A stretch of 64,000 nucleotides of DNA from Synaphobranchus kaupii. Its lineage: Eukaryota > Chordata > Actinopteri > Anguilliformes > Synaphobranchidae. Shown in pieces: positions 1 to 11,524 of the stretch. The notes below the pieces were generated by a model that made no database searches, had not been told where the DNA came from, and saw nothing but the letters and a program-made list of their open reading frames with translations. Location: the NCBI GenBank assembly GCA_029718625.1, contig CM056383.1, positions 65,162,849-65,226,848 on the forward strand. Reading direction: 5' to 3'. The first letter of the stretch is position 1. Every line of letters begins with the position of its first letter. The translations under genes and the position numbers were made by a program.

Positions 1-1456
1 ATACACTTATGTATCATCAATTAATGAACATTAACTCACAGTTAAACTATACCTTTGTATCGTGTCAAGTATAATCACGCATTGATTATTATTCTTATTT
101 GTATTGTGGATATAACTGGGTTTAATATGTGACTGTTAATCCTTTAGTTTGGTACAAAAAGGCAGGGGTTTCTCCATTATAGCCTAAGCAGAAATTGAGA
201 GGTGCGGTGAATTGGAAGCCGTATTGGTTGCTGTGGCAATAGAACTTTGGCAATAGAAGCAAGCAGTTAAGTCCGCTCAATATCATTGAGTTCAGTGCTT
301 TGCCCACTTTTTTTTGGGTGTCTATCTCTCTCCGTGCATTCTAGTTCTGATTTGTAAATTATCTTCTTTTAACAGTAGGGTCGTGGGGCTATGGCAGGAC
401 ATGGAGGAGGCGAATATGTTTTTTTTGGGATTTGGGGTATCAGAGGAAACAGACTGTTCCCATTCATCAGAAGACACGATCGTCGGGGGAGCACAATAAT
501 AAGTGATCAGTGGCGAGGATACATGGGTGCTGTTGCCACTGCTGGATACACCCATTTCACTGTTAACTACAGCAGGAGCTTTATTGATCCTAACAGTGGG
601 GGACATACACAAAATATAGAGAGGCCTAAGGGGATTTATCAGATATGGCGACAGAGGAAATGGGAGTGAGGTCCTTTTGCACGTCTTAATAAATTGTGAT
701 CCACATGTATGATTAATAAATCATCAATGTTCTATTTGGACGACTTTTTACTGGTTTATTTGAGTATTGGTAACTACAGTATATCATTAAAAATAAGTAC
801 AAATAATAAAAATTCTGTAAAACAGATTAATGGCAAAAGATTTGCTGTCATAATCCACACACATTGACTCCATATTATTTACAAAGATCACCATCAAATC
901 TATTAAGCGTTATTTTTTATGACACATTAGAGATAGCCCTACTGTATGGTTTGCCCAGAAGCATTGTCTCCATAGTCTGAGTGACTGAATATTGGCAAAT
1001 ATAGGCAATCATTGAAAATAACTACAAACTATGCACTCTTTAAGATAAATTAAAATAACATAAAACATTTGATATTACTGTCTCCATTTGCACAAGCGAA
1101 GGAGCCTTTCCACTGGTAAATGATAGGGGGGGGGGGGCCTATGTCAGCACACTGTCAGGAGGAGTTTTGGGGGCCCCAAAATTGATAAATCCACCACTGA
1201 TGGTCTGAGAAGCTTTTGTCTACCTACCTGGCTTGCAGCTACTTTTATCATATGTTACTTAATGCATGACTTAACTGTTATGAGTTAATGTTCATTAATT
1301 GATGATACATTAATGTGTATAGTAATCACATGAACTAACAATGCCTTGATAATTTATTAATATTGAGCCGCACAGAGTTCATGATACATCATGCATTAAT
1401 TCATGATGAGTCATGCATTAGTTAAGGCATGAGTTGTGTTTATTGTAAAGTGTTAC
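1..1456 (+). mobile_element. Merlin-type DNA transposon, left end outside window
   Basis: Bases 1-45 are an inverted copy of bases about 1279-1320: both contain ATGTATCATCAATTAATGAA and continue to AACATTAACTCA. This marks two arms of one element. The right arm runs on to about 1456 (ending GTAAAGTGTTAC), so the matching left tip must lie before base 1 and the TIR would be roughly 180 bp. Between the arms lies a piece of an IS1016/ISXO2-like (Merlin) transposase at 391-669. About 600 bp after it (700-1270) is AT-rich filler with a 12-G run at 1126-1137. The element is degraded. Assignment to Merlin rests on the protein piece; the arms alone would not identify the superfamily. Confidence 0.6.
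391..669 (+). pseudogene. Merlin transposase fragment (ISXO2-like DDE domain)
   Basis: The 92-codon open frame matches the C-terminal half of the DDE domain shared by bacterial IS1016/IS1595 and eukaryotic Merlin transposases. Key landmarks are GSTIISDQWRGY (residues about 32-43, holding the second catalytic Asp), the block TAGYTHFTVNYS with FIDP (about 50-67), and GGHTQNIE (about 69-76, with the catalytic Glu). The first Asp and N-terminal region are missing, and residues 8-27 look like an internal deletion joining VFFG directly to LFPFIRRH. A pyrimidine tract ending in AACAG just upstream could be an old splice acceptor. It is a relic and unlikely to be active. Confidence 0.7.
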
Positions 1457-3741
1457 TAAAATCTCTTAGGGACTAATACAACATGGCAATTCATTCATAT
1501 TAATGTAATGGCTGAATATTAATACCAAACACTCTAATTTTCCCTCTCTTTGTTCCCTTGTTACTGAAAAATATTTTTTTCCCTTTCACATAACTGTTAG
1601 AAGAATTGTATGGTGAGGGATGGGGGGAGCAAGGATAAAAAAAAATATACACGTCATAAAAACCCAAGAACTAAATGTAATAACAAAAATGGTATTTCCT
1701 CAATCTTGGAATCCATCTCACTACAAACAGACCCCACAGTTCCATCAAGTATCCTTCAATCTATCAGTTGAGGCTTCCAGGCAAGTTGATGTCTGCTGAG
1801 GACAAGTTGAACTGTTAATGTACTTTTTTCCAATTGTGACTTTGACAGAGGAGAATGTTAAGAAGGCTAACCCCGTGCTCCAGTGTCTCCTATGATTCAT
1901 CCATTTTATCTTAAGTACACTCTGAAGAAGGCAAATTGCCAAAAAGCATCAGCGTTTACATCCGTAGTATACCATTTCCTTTGACTCCTTGGTCAAACAA
2001 AATAAAAAATAAATTCTCAGACTCTATGTTTTTACACTCTTAAGCACCCCCTTGGTATTTCTTCCTAGAAATGGTCTGTTGTAGACAATTATGTTCAGGC
2101 ATCAGATTGAGTCTCACTGCAAAAAAGGAACTAAAAATATGTTGTTGGAAGAATGAGCAAACACTAACATTTTCATCTTAAATAGAAGCTTGTGAAGTTC
2201 ATTTCAGGACTATTTTTCTTTATGACCGGCGCCAGAGCCATAACTGAAAACCCGTGGTGCTTTTGTGCTTCTATCCCAGACGCGGAAATATTGCGGCGAT
2301 GACGCAGGCCTGCGGGTCCATTTGGGTATCTAAAAATAGGGGATAAATCCCTTCACATGCAAAGAAAAATGCATGATTACTGTTATATAACTATATTATT
2401 TGTTGCTATATGAAATGCCATTACCTTCACATTGAGTAAAAGAGGAGAGACACAAGATGAATCCATACAGCGTAGATCGATCTGTTTATTTTTACGTTTT
2501 ATAAAGCGTCAGTCTGATATCATACAACATCAAAAATCTTTATTTATAGTTATGAATCTGAATCCTGGCACAATTTTCTTTATCAGCTGACACTGTGAGA
2601 ATTGCACTGTGTGCATTATGACATGACTGCAGCGTGTCCCTCTGAGTAAATCTTACTATGCCAGGTCAGCCCTTCTCTAAAATATCCATCTTTTGTTTGA
2701 CGGTATTCATGGGCAGTCTGCAACTAATACAGCCCAGGTGGTTTTATGTTACAGCCACTGTTTACAAACGGTCGACTCCGATCTCTCCCAATAGACTTTC
2801 CCGGGTTACCAACCATAGATTTTTTTATAACGATTGTCATTGGGTTCCCGAGCATAAAAGTTGTTTTGTGGCAGTGTTCTTGAGCACAAAGTGGGGCACG
2901 AAGGCAGTTAAACTTTTCCTAAATATATTCATCAAATACACAACTCTGTGGTTCTGTATCTCAGGATGTATTTTGCTCTGCTGAATTCAAAGCAGCCGCA
3001 TCCAGAAGTGCTCGATAAAGTGTGTGACCCGCAAGCTAAACACGCTTCAAACTGTTGTGTAGCTGCCTCACAGAAGGCTTAAGCTTCAACCTCCAAATTA
3101 ACACATCAATACAAAACAATATTAAATGGTCTACGAATGCAATGCTGGCCTCCCAGAGGCAGATGCCTGTACTTTCTTTGATCCAGCAAGGAATTCTACA
3201 AGCAGCCTCACACACAGCCTGGTTAATCACTCACTGAAACACTAAGGAGGCACTGCCTCCATCAGCAATTACATTAATCAAGAGCTGCATCTCCTTTAGT
3301 GTTCAATAACCATAATATCCACATCTTTATACATTACCACCATCTAATGGGACAGTAAATCCAGAACATCTCTTGTAAAACGGCAAGAACTTCTCCTGTT
3401 TGGACTCATCGCAATGTGCATGTTTAATTAAGATGCACTCTGATTTAATGTGAAATGTATAATCTAACACAAAAACGTAACTGCATTCATACGGTTTGTT
3501 TTCAGTGTGAAATTGTGGCCCTGGGAGGGCGAAAATGGGAGCAGCGAGGGCTGCTCCTCTTCTTTGGCTGCCGTCAGCTGTGCCTGTTCCTGTCCACAGC
3601 TACAGAGACACGGAGGGCCTACATGTGCTTGGAGAGCAGCAGCCACACATTTAGGCAAAATCAGCCTAAACACGAAAGAACATGTTCAAAAATCAGCTCA
3701 GATGTGGCATGCCTTTTCTTTTGGACTGTTATAAAGGCAAA
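1457..3741. other. Unassigned AT-rich DNA, no gene seen
   Basis: Open frames here are short and resemble no family I know. The one structured item is a hairpin at about 1930-1950 (CTGAAGAAGGC, AAAT, TGCC), which is a diverged relative of the hammerhead-like motif at 33966. A short GC-rich patch with CpGs at about 2225-2320 stands out from the AT-rich surroundings but has no recognisable product. Confidence 0.5.
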
Positions 3742-4212
3742 GGGCCACATTCATAGATGGCCAACTTAAGTCATGCGCTTAAGTGCCTCTCCTGCGCGGA
3801 TTTAACGCGGGATGAGATACGCCGTATTCTAACCTACGCTACGCAGGTGCGTTTCTCAGAATGTGGGGGGCACAGGGCATGATATTCTAATGACCTGTTT
3901 CTTGTACCTGCAAGTAGGCTTGGCAAAGGAAAATAAGACTAATAGTATTTTCAAAGAATAAGCACTCATTCTAACATCCATTTTTGCGAAAGATGCTGTA
4001 TTTTTTATAATCATCTATTGGCAGCGCCAGACAAACCACTTTTTTTCTGAACAAAGTATGTTGTACGCCTCATTTTCATCAAATCTCCACCCCGCGTGCG
4101 TATATACTAGACAGACGCTTAAAACAGCGGATAAGTCAAATAGCTTAAACTACGCATCATTTTGGGAGTAAGTCCCATGTGCGTGTGCGTATCTCAACTC
4201 TGAATCTGGCCC
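3742..4212. mobile_element. 471-bp MITE with GGGCCA termini and AAA duplication
   Basis: The ends are inverted repeats: GGGCCACATTCA on the left against the reverse complement of TGAATCTGGCCC on the right (one mismatch in 12). The bases outside are AAA on both sides (3739-3741 and 4213-4215), consistent with a 3-bp target duplication. The subterminal DNA has related CpG-rich words on both sides, such as TACGC and GCGCTTAAG-like strings, with AT-rich sequence between. There is no transposase frame. A 3-bp duplication fits PIF/Harbinger-like elements, but AAA is not the usual TWA target, so the superfamily is tentative. Confidence 0.6.
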
Positions 4213-4654
4213 AAAGCCTCCTGTTCTGGAAGAACACTGCCACTGTCTATTTTGGCTCCCAACAACCCTCCCAAAGCTGAATCTCACAGCCTCGGTGAGA
4301 GGACAATCCTACACCTTTTGGTGTTTTTATTTCTAGTGGCCAGACTTGGGAAGCTTCTCTTTAGAGTAGCAGTATTCTGTTTTGATTGGTAGAAATGAAC
4401 CGCCTGAAGGTGTCACTCATCCAGTTTTGGTGTTTTTTTTTCTTGCCAAATCACTGGCCAGCAAGGCGCCTCCTCCGCCTCACGTTGTGCCTCTTGTCCC
4501 CACCTGCTTTGAATTTGCCAAGCAGAAGAAAAAGGCAGCGGGTTGACCACCTGGCCACAGGCTGGCCACCAGTGACTACAACCCAGAAGCGTTTATATTT
4601 AACTTTTCAGGCATTTTAGCGGCCGCTCCTATTCAGAGCGACATCTACATCTTA
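4213..4654. other. No gene or repeat recognised
   Basis: A 77-codon frame at 4386-4619 has no family resemblance and is probably chance. A NotI site (GCGGCCGC) occurs near 4620. Confidence 0.4.
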
Positions 4655-4806
4655 CATTAATTTACATTTATATGGCTGGATACTTGCAGCGCAAGTTAAG
4701 TACCTTGCTCAAGGTTACAAAGGCAACAGAATTACATCCACCTAGAAATCTAACCTAAAACCTTCAGTGGAAAGCCCAATTCACCATTATGATACACTGC
4801 CACCCA
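4655..4806 (+). repeat. Teleost interspersed repeat fragment, SINE-like
   Basis: The order TTTACATTTATATGGCTG, then AGTACCTTGCTCAAGG, then a run toward CACTGCCACC matches a very common fish interspersed repeat that I know from memory as having a tRNA-independent body with a GCTCAAGG core. The copy is diverged, and no terminal duplications could be placed. The family name is not claimed. Confidence 0.5.
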
Positions 4807-4908
4807 CCCTTTGGCTGGCTACCCTTTGCAGATGGTTGGGTTCAAGGAGATGAGCTGCTGCGCCTGACTGCAGCAACCTACCCAGGGCATAATGGAGGCG
4901 TGAGGAGC

Positions 4909-5044
4909 TTACCCGTCACCGGTTTGTGTGCCCACATCAGCATTAATAGTTCATTTACCACACCCACACAGCGCTTACCACACCCACACACAGCGCTTAC
5001 CCGTCACCGGTTTGTGTGCCCGCATCAGCATTAATAGTTCATTT
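4909..5044. repeat. Tandem repeat, 88-bp period, about 1.5 copies
   Basis: The stretch beginning TTACCCGTCACCGGTTTGTG at 4909 recurs at 4997, and both copies continue through CATCAGCATTAATAGTTCATTT with one A/G difference. Inside the first unit the block ACCACACCCACACAGCGCTT is itself repeated once with a 2-bp length change. The two overlapping frames here merely translate the repeat. Confidence 0.85.
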
Positions 5045-8000
5045 TGGACCACTTGCCTTATCAACGTGCTTGTACTTCACAACCCTTACTACTCTGGGTT
5101 GCACAGAAGCTGATCATGCTAGCCAAGCCTGCCATCAGCAATAGTAGCTACGCAACATATATTTTCAGTTGATAAGGCACGTGATCCAAAACAAACAAAT
5201 AATACTGTTTCTTGGCTATATTGGCACAATTTGATAACAAGATATGTTTCTATGCAAGCAAATGATTGTGACCCCAAGCACATGTTGCACAGAAGCACGA
5301 GGGCCTTTGGATTATGGCACGGTAGTGATATCTTCTGTGCACGAGAACCCATATGCACACAGATGAGGACAGTATCAGAATGGTGACAGACTGCACTGAG
5401 CATGGCGATATCAGTGAATGACTCGGTCCACCCCACGACTACTTATATAATCAGTTAATGTTGCTACAATTCATGCCTGGATGCACTTGTTCATTTGAAA
5501 GGGCATATAGAGTTTACCCTGGGACTGGGAGCTGATTAAGAACACGGCAGCATTTCATTCCTCTCTCATACACCAAGCATAAAAAATGGAATTAAACTTG
5601 GTACATTTTGCAGACTTCGCTACAAGGTACCTGCTAAGAACTGAACTTGACACATCACAGGTGACAGTAGGGTTATGGGTTATGGGTTAGGGTCCTCATG
5701 AAGCCCTGTAAAGGCACGTAGGTCCTGAACGGTCAAAATGTGCCTAAATTCATTGAGCAAATGTGCCCATTCTGTTTGTCGCTGATGTTTTTGTTTTTGC
5801 CATATCTAATAGGATGACTTTCATATACAAGAATATATGGCACAAAAGGGGTGGTCATTGGTGTTTTTTTTTATATTTATGTATTTATTATTCATTTATT
5901 TATTCTTTCGGGGGAAATTACACTGAGATCAATTAACTATGTTACAGGTGAGTCCTGAAAATCTGGCTTAAAAACTTAAGTGTATAATTAACTACATTAG
6001 TCTAATGTGGGAATTGTTTTAATCGCTGCAAGGGAATAGAAAAATGAGCTAGGACTACATATGCTATCCAGCTAGCAAGTGCATAGAGCAGGGACTAATG
6101 TCTCTGAAATTAACTCCTGTTTTTTGCTCATTTCAAAATAACATACCCAGACATCCACAAATATATACCACATTTTCCAGTTTTATAGTGTGAAATCTGC
6201 ATCCACAAGCTGTAAGAATCTGTCAACAAAATATACCTTAACGTTATCAGCCTTAGTACGTTTTGCTAATTGGCGCAGAAATCCAACGCTGCAAAGCTTT
6301 TAACTAACCAATATTGTCAGCACGCCAGGACTGAAACAGTGCTGCCGTTTCCATCACTGTCCAAACTTTTCACGCGTTGACGCCTTTTTCCTTTTTTGCC
6401 CCTTGACATAAAATAATTAAATTATGGCTCAGATGGTTCAGGACACACTGAAAAAAATATGACTTTGAAAACCCAGGAAGTCTCTCTTGACAAGTGAATA
6501 TGACACTCCAAAGATTCTGAGTGATAGTATTTTTCTATTTGCCTGCCCTCTCAACAGTCAACATTTAGGAATACAAAATATACTGAAGAACATTGCAGCA
6601 CTGAATACATTTTTTCCTCTGATCTGTTCTTTATTTCTTGTGTGGCTGGCCAGAGCATATCCCAGTGGGAGAGCTGAGAAAAACACAGAGGTCCTTCAGT
6701 GCTCCTTAAACATTCGTTAATTCAAAGGAAACTGAGGGAGGTTGGAAAAAGAGCAAAAAAAAAAAGTAAATGTACACATATGTAGAGCACTTCTTTGTAC
6801 AGCAACATTGTCTGATATATTCCAGTGCAAGGCAACATAACTCTGAATGGCCTAATTTGGCTTTGGCTTCTAGAGCAAAATACTGCATTCTATTAGCCGT
6901 ATAAACATCTTATGCGTCATTGTACTCTACTATTAGAATCAGGAGCTGTTGGTGTAAAACATGGTATAAACATTCAAATTCTTTGCAACAATGACCGAGT
7001 ATGCGTAGAAAGCCCACAACTGGATAATCAGGAAACAGAAGGATCACAATGATAGAGTAGTTAGATAGAAAATCTATAATTATGCAGTGATGACTATGTC
7101 ATTTTGGGATACATTTTTTAATGAGAAATAAGAAAGGGGCGGAAACAAACCATGTTATATAAATTACTTATGGAACACCGCAGAACAATAGAGTCGGATG
7201 TGATGCGACTCTACTGGCGGACGTTATTCTTTAAATGGACGATGAGTTTCTATTATTCACTTAGACAAACAATAGAAGGCAACTAAGAAAAATCTGAATT
7301 GTACGGAGTGGTCTTTTCAATCTCTGCGGCATCTCTATCTGATCACGCTTCGCATACAGCAACACAAAGGCAGACCTGTTTTTTTCCATTACATTAATTT
7401 AATGATGAATGGGCTTAAAATCCAGTACAGGCACGGTAGATTAATATGCTTTAATGTACTATAACTAATGGAAGGACATTCTTTATGTACTTCATTATGG
7501 CATGGGATACACTGACTCAGCAGTGGACCATTGTCTTGTCCGGGACACATAGTTAAATGTCCTCCTTATTAATGGAACAAATGCCAAAAGTATTTCATGA
7601 TGAAATACATTCAAATTAAATGAGGTGGCTAGTTAGACTCGTCAGACAGAACAAAGATAATACCTGTGTGCAAGCTACTACAAGGAACAGAAGAGGTGAA
7701 TTCAAAGTTAGCCAATTAAGGTTAACATTTTGCAAGTCTTCTGAAAGAGTAACAATTACCCCTTCCCTCTTAAACATGCCTACACAGACTCCCAAGTGCC
7801 AGTTTGGATGCTCCCTTGGTTTCTTGCCATACGTGTTCGTTTCACTGATGACTGGCCTTGATATGTACTTACCATTAGAACCTACCCTGAAACAAAACCT
7901 TTGAAACCAATGTATTGTCTGTTTTAGATCACAGCTCCACTGACCCCAGACTGTTATTGGACCAGTAACTTCCGCGGTTTTACAGAAGCTTAGTCCATTG

Positions 8001-8523
8001 TCGGCGCATGAGTCATTAAGCATGAGTACATTTAACGGCGTGTCAATCTAAACCCACTGCAGGTCATTATACAAGCTCAGCCACTGGAGCGGTTTATCCG
8101 ACATTATCTTAATAACAAGCCAGATGCAACAGTGTGTTTAGAGTCACACAATAACAGTAACATCACAATAATAAGCAACCGCTTATCCTCAACCAATATC
8201 AAGATTTAATTTCAGGATGACATTTGTTGAGAATATTTTTACATACACACGCTGCACATAAAACACCAAAACAACTACACATTTGGGATAGAAGCACTGT
8301 TCCCAGGCTAAACCAGATCCATATATCATTTGCAGTTATATTATTTTTATTTAAAATTTTATTAATAGCATTTTTTTTACAGCTGAAAATGAAATTGGTA
8401 TTTCTGTTTAGCCTCTTCAAATTGATTTTTCACCCTCTGGGTGGTATGAAATAAGACCTACTCTAAGCATGAAAGAGAAGCAATCTTAAGCATTAAAAAA
8501 GTTGCAAGTATGGTTGTAACCAT
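5045..8523. other. Unassigned intergenic DNA
   Basis: No gene, transposon end or structured RNA was recognised. The opposed frames at 7616-8023 (135 codons, minus) and 7620-7904 (94 codons, plus) occupy the same DNA and show no motif. A short telomere-like string of GGGTTA/GGGTTAT units lies at about 5668-5693. Confidence 0.45.
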
Positions 8524-8551
8524 CCCCCCCCCCCCCCCCCCCCCCCCCCCC
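8524..8551. repeat. Poly-C run, 28 bases
   Basis: This is an uninterrupted run of 28 C residues. Such runs are prone to slippage and to assembly or sequencing error, so the true length may differ. Confidence 0.9.
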
Positions 8552-9596
8552 AGTACTTGAATGCAAGTTCAAATGAAGAATAGGTCAATGTATAATTCTC
8601 AGAACAAGTTAACATTTTCCATTAAGTGAGAAACTAGTACTATGAAATTTTAATGACCCATGCCATGACCTGGATGTCAGTGAGCAAGTCCTCTGCTTTC
8701 CCATTATCTCTGTTCTTTTCTCCTCATACCTTGATATTCCAGAGAACTGACGAAGGAGTCCACGCTATATCAGTAGGTTATTGAAGCCTTGATGCAATGC
8801 AGAGCAAACTTTGGTTACCTAAGTGACTCAAGATAATTTGTGCTCAATCTCCATCCATTATGGCTCAATATAACATACAGCGAATACATTTATTTCAGAA
8901 TAGTCACATACAGTGTATACATAATACGCATAAAATAAGTAGCCTAATGTATTTAAATATGTTTTTTAAAAAAGGTACAAAAACACGTGGGTTTTTACGT
9001 AACAACAGCAATGTATTTCACCCCTAAGTGCGATAGGTGGTCGCCTGTGGAAATGTTCACTGTACTGGACTTTGGCGAAATGTAATAAGATAAACTCTTC
9101 AGGGTTAACGAGAAAACCGTTGTAGCTTAATACAGGCAGGATATTTTTTTAATAAAACATTTTTATACCATAAATTTTGAAGAAAAAAATTAGGTCTCTA
9201 CTAAACCGAGAGTACAGCGGGTACTGTACATAGTACAGTAAGCAACGGAAAAAGACAGAAAGCTTACTCTGTTTTAAAAAATATATTATTGTTCCAATAT
9301 CAGAAGATGATTTTCTTAGCATGTATAAAGGGTGTATTTTATTGTCTGTAACTATGGAAAGATGAAGGTTGTAAACATGGTTTGGGCTATTAGCAACCTG
9401 CTGTTTTATTGCCCTGCATTGCAACTTGAGAGAGGCAGGTCTTTTCTCAAGTTGTGATCATTCTGAACAACTCTGAATGGTTTTCTTAAATCTGTAGTTT
9501 ATAATTTCAGAGAAACATGACTACTGTAATTTGGTCGAATCCGACTTCCACTAGGGGACACAGTTACATTAGGTTAACTGCAACTCTTCATTTAAC
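8552..9596. other. Unassigned; one short repeat shared with 54.4 kb
   Basis: About 80 bp near 9497-9570 (TATAATTTCAGAGAAACATG, then CTACTGTAATT and CCACTAGGGG) recurs diverged at about 54417-54485. This marks a dispersed repeat of unknown type. Nothing else was recognised. Confidence 0.5.
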
Positions 9597-9698
9597 CCCT
9601 TATGGAAAAAGAATATACCACAGTATATTGTAAATATATAAAAATTATCATCACAATATATTTAAAATGTACTGCAGTATATTACATTTCCATAAGGG
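9597..9698. mobile_element. Palindromic MITE, 102 bp, copy 1
   Basis: The ends are perfect 12-bp inverted repeats, CCCTTATGGAAA and TTTCCATAAGGG. The interior is also largely self-complementary (ACAGTATATTGTAAATATAT against its diverged mirror), so the whole element could fold back on itself. A second copy lies at 25488-25588. There is no coding capacity and the transposase source is unknown. Confidence 0.75.
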
Positions 9699-10578
9699 AC
9701 CATTGGGGGTGTAGGGATTTCATATTATAAATCCACCTACATTCAGCTTGAAGTAGTCATTCTTTTCAATATTACTTTAATCTGTTCTATAACACAAAAT
9801 AATAAATCAGAAAACAAGTGATTGGCTTCCTAGTTCAATAGGGGATTTTTCATCTGAATTGTGCCCTTATGTTCCAAAGACCATGTCTTAATTTGTCTGT
9901 TGGTTTTACCTATAATAAGTAAAAGCAAAGTAATTGACAAAAGCAATTTATCGTCCTATTAATTGTTTTGGAAGTTGGGACGGACTACATTGTCCTCTAC
10001 CAGCAACATGGACATATTTTAAACCCCATACAGTAAATGGCAGAACCCAATAAATGGCATATTAAACTTTACACATTTCACAATGTACTGCATGTGTACA
10101 GTGTATCCAAAAATGAACTAACTACAGGTCACTTCAATTTAAAATAATTGAAACTTCACATAACTTTAAGCTATTAATAATAGGAATTTTTCGCTATTGT
10201 ATTGCTCTTTGTAGTGTTATTTAACACCATTTCAGATTTACGTTTTTAAGACACCATTGTCTATAAGTCCATTCAAAAGGGACTGGCAGGTAATTAACAG
10301 TGAAATAGATGAATGTGTTCAGACACAGGATTCCTCCGGCTCTATCACTAAATGAAGCAGAGACAGAAATGCTCTTAGTGAAGCACTTGAGTTTTCACAA
10401 TGAGGAGGGGAAATTTTATTGTCAAAAGTACTGAGTAGGTTTAACATTAGACAGGCCGGTCTAATGTAGAATGGTTATCTGTTAATGCAAAGCCTTCGTT
10501 GCTACCTTTCAATGGAGCCAAATTGTGTAACCTTCACTCTCATTACCAGTAGTTGCCCATTACCTAGTATGACATAGT
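9699..10578. other. No gene or repeat recognised
   Basis: AT-rich DNA without an open frame or repeat that I could recognise. Confidence 0.45.
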
Positions 10579-11524
10579 GGGCTCTATTTTCAAACCAGCG
10601 CAAGGGGACGGTATAGTCAAACGCAAGCTTGTTGACAGCATCAACGTCTTAAAACTGGCGCTATGGCATTTCTCAGCAATACCGCTAGGATCAACAAATT
10701 CTCAACATAACATCCTTTCGGTTGCGCTGCAGTGGGATGGGTGGTGCTGTCTGGGGCGTGTTCTAAAATACTTTTGGCTCAGTGACAATTTGAACCAACG
10801 AAAACCCATTGTGTTATGATCTGCTGGAACCACCTCTTAGCGGCAACGCAATAGACTCTGGCAATTTGGTAACTTATTAGTCATGTAGTTCTATGTAGTG
10901 TCTATAGGTGATGCCAACATTACACTTCCATTTAATTAACAAATAGCCTATAATTATTATTAATTAATTAATTTTAATTTAAACTACTAGAATAAAACAG
11001 GGCAGCTTACAAGCAACTTGCGATCATGTAGGCCAATAGCCTATAATATATAAATTACACATTGACAGAGTTGAATCATAAGCCTACCATTTGAATCATA
11101 ATTATGCCTACATCACCTAATGTAGGCTAATTAATGCATTCGCCACCTCCTCCCGTGCCTTCCGATCCATAAATTACTACAGTCCTAGCCTGTACTTCTG
11201 TTGCAAGTATGTCTGATTCCTGAGCGGAAAATCGCTCTTGTCGTTGACGGTCCAGTGCGTTTGGGTTGCTCATTATGAAATTGCATGGAGCGATTGCGTT
11301 CCAACTGGCTTTTTTTAAAGCATGAGAACAACAATTTGATTGGCTACCATAGAGACACACCTTGGACATTTAAACCCAGCCTTTTAGCAATACCGCCATA
11401 AGGTGCGCCAAGATTGCCGTCATGAAATTACCAAATTTCTCGCCGACACGCCCTCAGAGCGATACCGCCAAGCGGTTACTCTTGCGTTCATCACCATTGC
11501 GTTTGGTTTATTAAAATAGAGCCC
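10579..11524. mobile_element. 946-bp non-autonomous element, GGGCTCTATTTT ends
   Basis: The left end GGGCTCTATTTT matches the reverse complement of the right end AAAATAGAGCCC exactly over 12 bp. Flanking AGT on both sides (10576-10578 and 11525-11527) gives a 3-bp target duplication. Both arms are rich in GCGC and ACGCAA-type words, while the centre (about 10920-11120) is AT-rich. The two frames inside (10577-10819 plus, 11127-11369 minus) show no transposase motif. The end sequence is common in teleost genomes as I recall it. PIF/Harbinger-like assignment is tentative. Confidence 0.65.

Noticed and set aside
4909..5044. CRISPR-like direct repeats
   Set aside because: Only two copies in tandem with no spacer pattern, in a eukaryotic sequence context.
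5668..5693. Interstitial telomere repeat
   Set aside because: Only about four imperfect GGGTTA/GGGTTAT units, too short and irregular to call.
7616..8023. 135-codon minus-strand frame as a possible gene
   Set aside because: It has no recognisable motif, is opposed by an open frame on the other strand, and has no splice or promoter context.
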